Of a stretch of DNA of 64,000 bases, positions 61,796 through 64,000 are shown in pieces; position 1 is the stretch's first letter, and every line of letters begins with the position of its first letter. This stretch comes from Muricea muricata. Taxonomy: Eukaryota; Cnidaria; Anthozoa; Malacalcyonacea; Plexauridae. Location of the stretch: positions 4,002,858 to 4,066,857 of the forward strand of contig OY979724.1 of the NCBI GenBank assembly GCA_963855995.1, given 5' to 3'. The translations under genes and the position numbers were made by a program. A model generated the notes under the pieces. It ran no database searches. It was given only the letters and a program-made list of their open reading frames with translations, and was not told the DNA's origin.

Positions 61796-62932
61796 GTAAA
61801 ACGTGTATTTATATCATTATTGATTCAGTTTCTATTGTGTTCTGCTAGCTTTTATTATGTGAATCAACTCCGTGATAAGTGTCTGAAAGCTGGGGGCGGT
61901 TTTTGAATATCTCCAGGGGAGTGCGGGGCTGAAATAACGCACCTGAATACAGCGTTGGTATGTATTAATCAACCTAATATATGCATTCATGAGGTTGATT
62001 AATACATATCAACCTCTAAACACGGTTGATTAATATAGATTGTTATTTAACCCGAAAATTGTTATTAAACTACAAGAAAATAAATAATAAAATTTTACCA
62101 CATTTTTTAACAACACAACTACAACTGGTGATTATGAACACACAATAGTCAATATATTTCATTGAAACACAACGTTGCAGTTCGCAAAGTTATAAACACA
62201 CTTTCGCTTAGATAATTTGGTTTTATCACGTTACTGTCACTATCGTCTCGTTTGCGAACAACAGCGGACAACAGTTCTCGTTTGAACCACAGCTGGCTAG
62301 TCCGGCTTCAACATATAGCTCCCACAACCAAACGGCACAAACAATTTAAATCATTATTGGGAATTGAAATAGTTGATGCATTACATTGCTCCTCCTTTCC
62401 TGAATTAAATGTGGTCAAAGGGAATGATGGCCCCAAAGCGAATTAAAAGCAATAATGTGTTCATACTTAACTGAAAACTGAAGCGTAATCACTTAAGCGT
62501 AATCACAATAAAGCTATTGTTTCTTACTTGTAAACTTCGTCAAATAATGATATAAGTTAGTCATACACCTTAGTTATAAACACTTCGGTTACGGTGTATA
62601 ACTCTAACATAACGTTTCAAGTTTTCGGCTTCAGTTCACTCACACAACATTGTTTCAAAATTAATGCAGTAGTAAAACCAAAAACAAAATTAGGTTCTAT
62701 ATGTTCCTGTATAGTGGCGTAAAAACGAGGCGGCATTTACTGCAGATGGCTGCTACGTTGATCCCCGACGGGGCTAGGGTTACTAATTCTGAGATGCGAA
62801 AGTCATCCGCCTTTATGTGTCGGTTTGATTTGTAATATTTTGTGTCACACCTATGTTGTTGCTATGTAACACAAACTAATCACAATAAGAGATAAAAATA
62901 AAAGGTATTCATAACTATAATTATAACCATTG

Positions 62933-63214
62933 CAAAATTGCAGTTGTTAATTTCGAATTTTAATAAGGCATTTCTTTTTTGTCGAAAGTCTTGAACTTTT
63001 TATATTAAATCTAGCTTTTTATTAGATACACCGTCCGATTTTAAGTATTTCAACTCGAAATTTAGAAACTTTAAATTTTGTATTGAGTTAGCGTTCCAGT
63101 TGTAGCATAAAGTTCAGTGATCATACAGTCATAAGCCCCCACAGAACTATGTCCTTAGAAAATCGGTTAGTGTTGTAACGCATGTGATTCTGGTATCTAC
63201 TGAATCAGATTTTC
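62933..63214. repeat. 282-bp intron duplicate, copy 2
   Basis: Copy of 60587-60868. Similarity ends abruptly at 63214, before the point where copy 1 leads into a type B exon. Confidence 0.95.
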
Positions 63215-63555
63215 GATTTTAAGTATTTCAACTCTAAAATATAATACGTAATTCAGTTGTAAGACTGCAATGTATGATTTTGCTGATAAACGAATTATCA
63301 CATATTTTTATAAATAAACCCTGTAAATCCTCCAATTGTTTTTGAAGTTATGGAAAAAATATAAAAAATTAACGTGTTACTATGCCTACAACTATTTCTT
63401 TGTATTCTATTGAGCACAATATAGGAGCAGTGACAAGAATTTAATCTAAGTATTGCACAAATTTAATATTTTTGTACCACTGCGCTGGGTTATTTGAAAC
63501 TGTACCAAGCTTTTTGGCTTAAAAATGCGAGGGGTTATCGCATGTATTTCTAGTA

Positions 63556-63655
63556 TATGTATATGTATATGTATGTATGTATGTATGTATGTGTGTACAT
63601 GTACATGTACATGTATATGTATATCTATACCTGTATCTATATCATAGATATAGTA
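63556..63655. repeat. TATG/TACATG microsatellite
   Basis: Runs of TATG, ACATGT and ATATCT units, simple sequence only. Confidence 0.85.
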
Positions 63656-64000
63656 GGTCTAGATTGCTGACTCATAGAATAATTACTATTGCGCAGGCGT
63701 GACCTGTATGATAAATCCAAGATGGCGCGGGAACCGGGCAAAAAACTATAAGACTCTACAGGGAAATCCATGTTTTTCGCGATTTAAAACGTCTCGTTGC
63801 TTGGAATCGCTTCGAATCAACATTTTTTGGAAACAACTAATTATTGCGGAAGTTTTGAGCACTATTTGTGTAATTTCTGCTGAATTCCTCGTGAAAATCT
63901 CGCTCGTGAAATGCGTTGTGAATTGGTCACTTGGTCAGTTCGAGACATTTATTGTCCATAATATGTATGTTTGACCGGCTTTGGCCTCTTGGGTGCTATT

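Larger units (their letters stand above)
61796..64000. other. Start of the next Ig receptor intron, no exon recognised
   Basis: Contains a hairpin (about 61959-62008, arms TATGTATTAATCAACCT), the second 282-bp duplicate, a CCCCGACGGGG repeat end near 62763, and TATG repeats (63556-63620). GCGAGGGGTT...CATGTATTTCTAGTA near 63527 resembles 45050-45085, which lies about 600 bp before a type B exon, so the next B exon may lie just past the window edge. Confidence 0.45.

Noticed and set aside
63699..63974. 91-codon plus-strand frame near the right edge
   Set aside because: It has no Ig features, no acceptor or phase-1 frame, and no recognised domain.

Overview
This is eukaryotic nuclear DNA from an invertebrate animal. 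The genes have many GT-AG introns, the sequence is AT-rich, AATAAA signals follow the stop codons, and the window is full of transposable elements. The families present (SLC22 transporter, anoctamin, multi-Ig receptor, BEL/Pao, Ty3/gypsy, MULE and Crypton-type tyrosine recombinase elements) fit an early-branching metazoan. I favour a cnidarian, but this is inference and no single feature proves it.

Left part (1-25 kb): three ordinary cellular genes, whose exons I joined by hand from splice sites and reading phase. An RRM plus tandem CCCH zinc-finger protein runs on the minus strand (2765 to 969, continuing left). A complete nine-exon SLC22-type transporter of 541 residues runs on the minus strand (11650 to 5534). 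An anoctamin/TMEM16 gene runs on the plus strand (six exons, 19826 to 25087, first exon not found). Between and inside them lie a hAT MITE with an 8-bp target duplication, tRNA-derived SINE-like repeats, a minisatellite, a 5'-truncated LINE and several foldback elements, one of which is inserted in a second LINE fragment.

Middle (26-35 kb): a TA-flanked foldback element carries two inverted copies of a broken THAP domain. Next comes a Ty3/gypsy retrotransposon with both LTRs. Its polyprotein contains a MYND zinc finger, and its integrase core is missing, with the AP-endonuclease part of a LINE in its place.

Right part (35-64 kb): a large plus-strand gene starts with a signal-peptide exon (38234-38339). 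It continues as seven phase 1-1 exons, each one Ig-like domain, alternating strictly between two types: A (39217), B (45647), A (58112), B (58906), A (60137), B (60925), A (61529). It runs off the right edge. Its second domain-to-domain intron (45946-58112) holds a Crypton-like recombinase, a long TA microsatellite and a decayed BEL/Pao element with a MULE transposon nested in its gag gene. The near-identical B exons, duplicated intron blocks and duplicated upstream region point to recent, ongoing expansion of this receptor locus. It is the most interesting system in the window and looks like a candidate adhesion, allorecognition or immune-type receptor.
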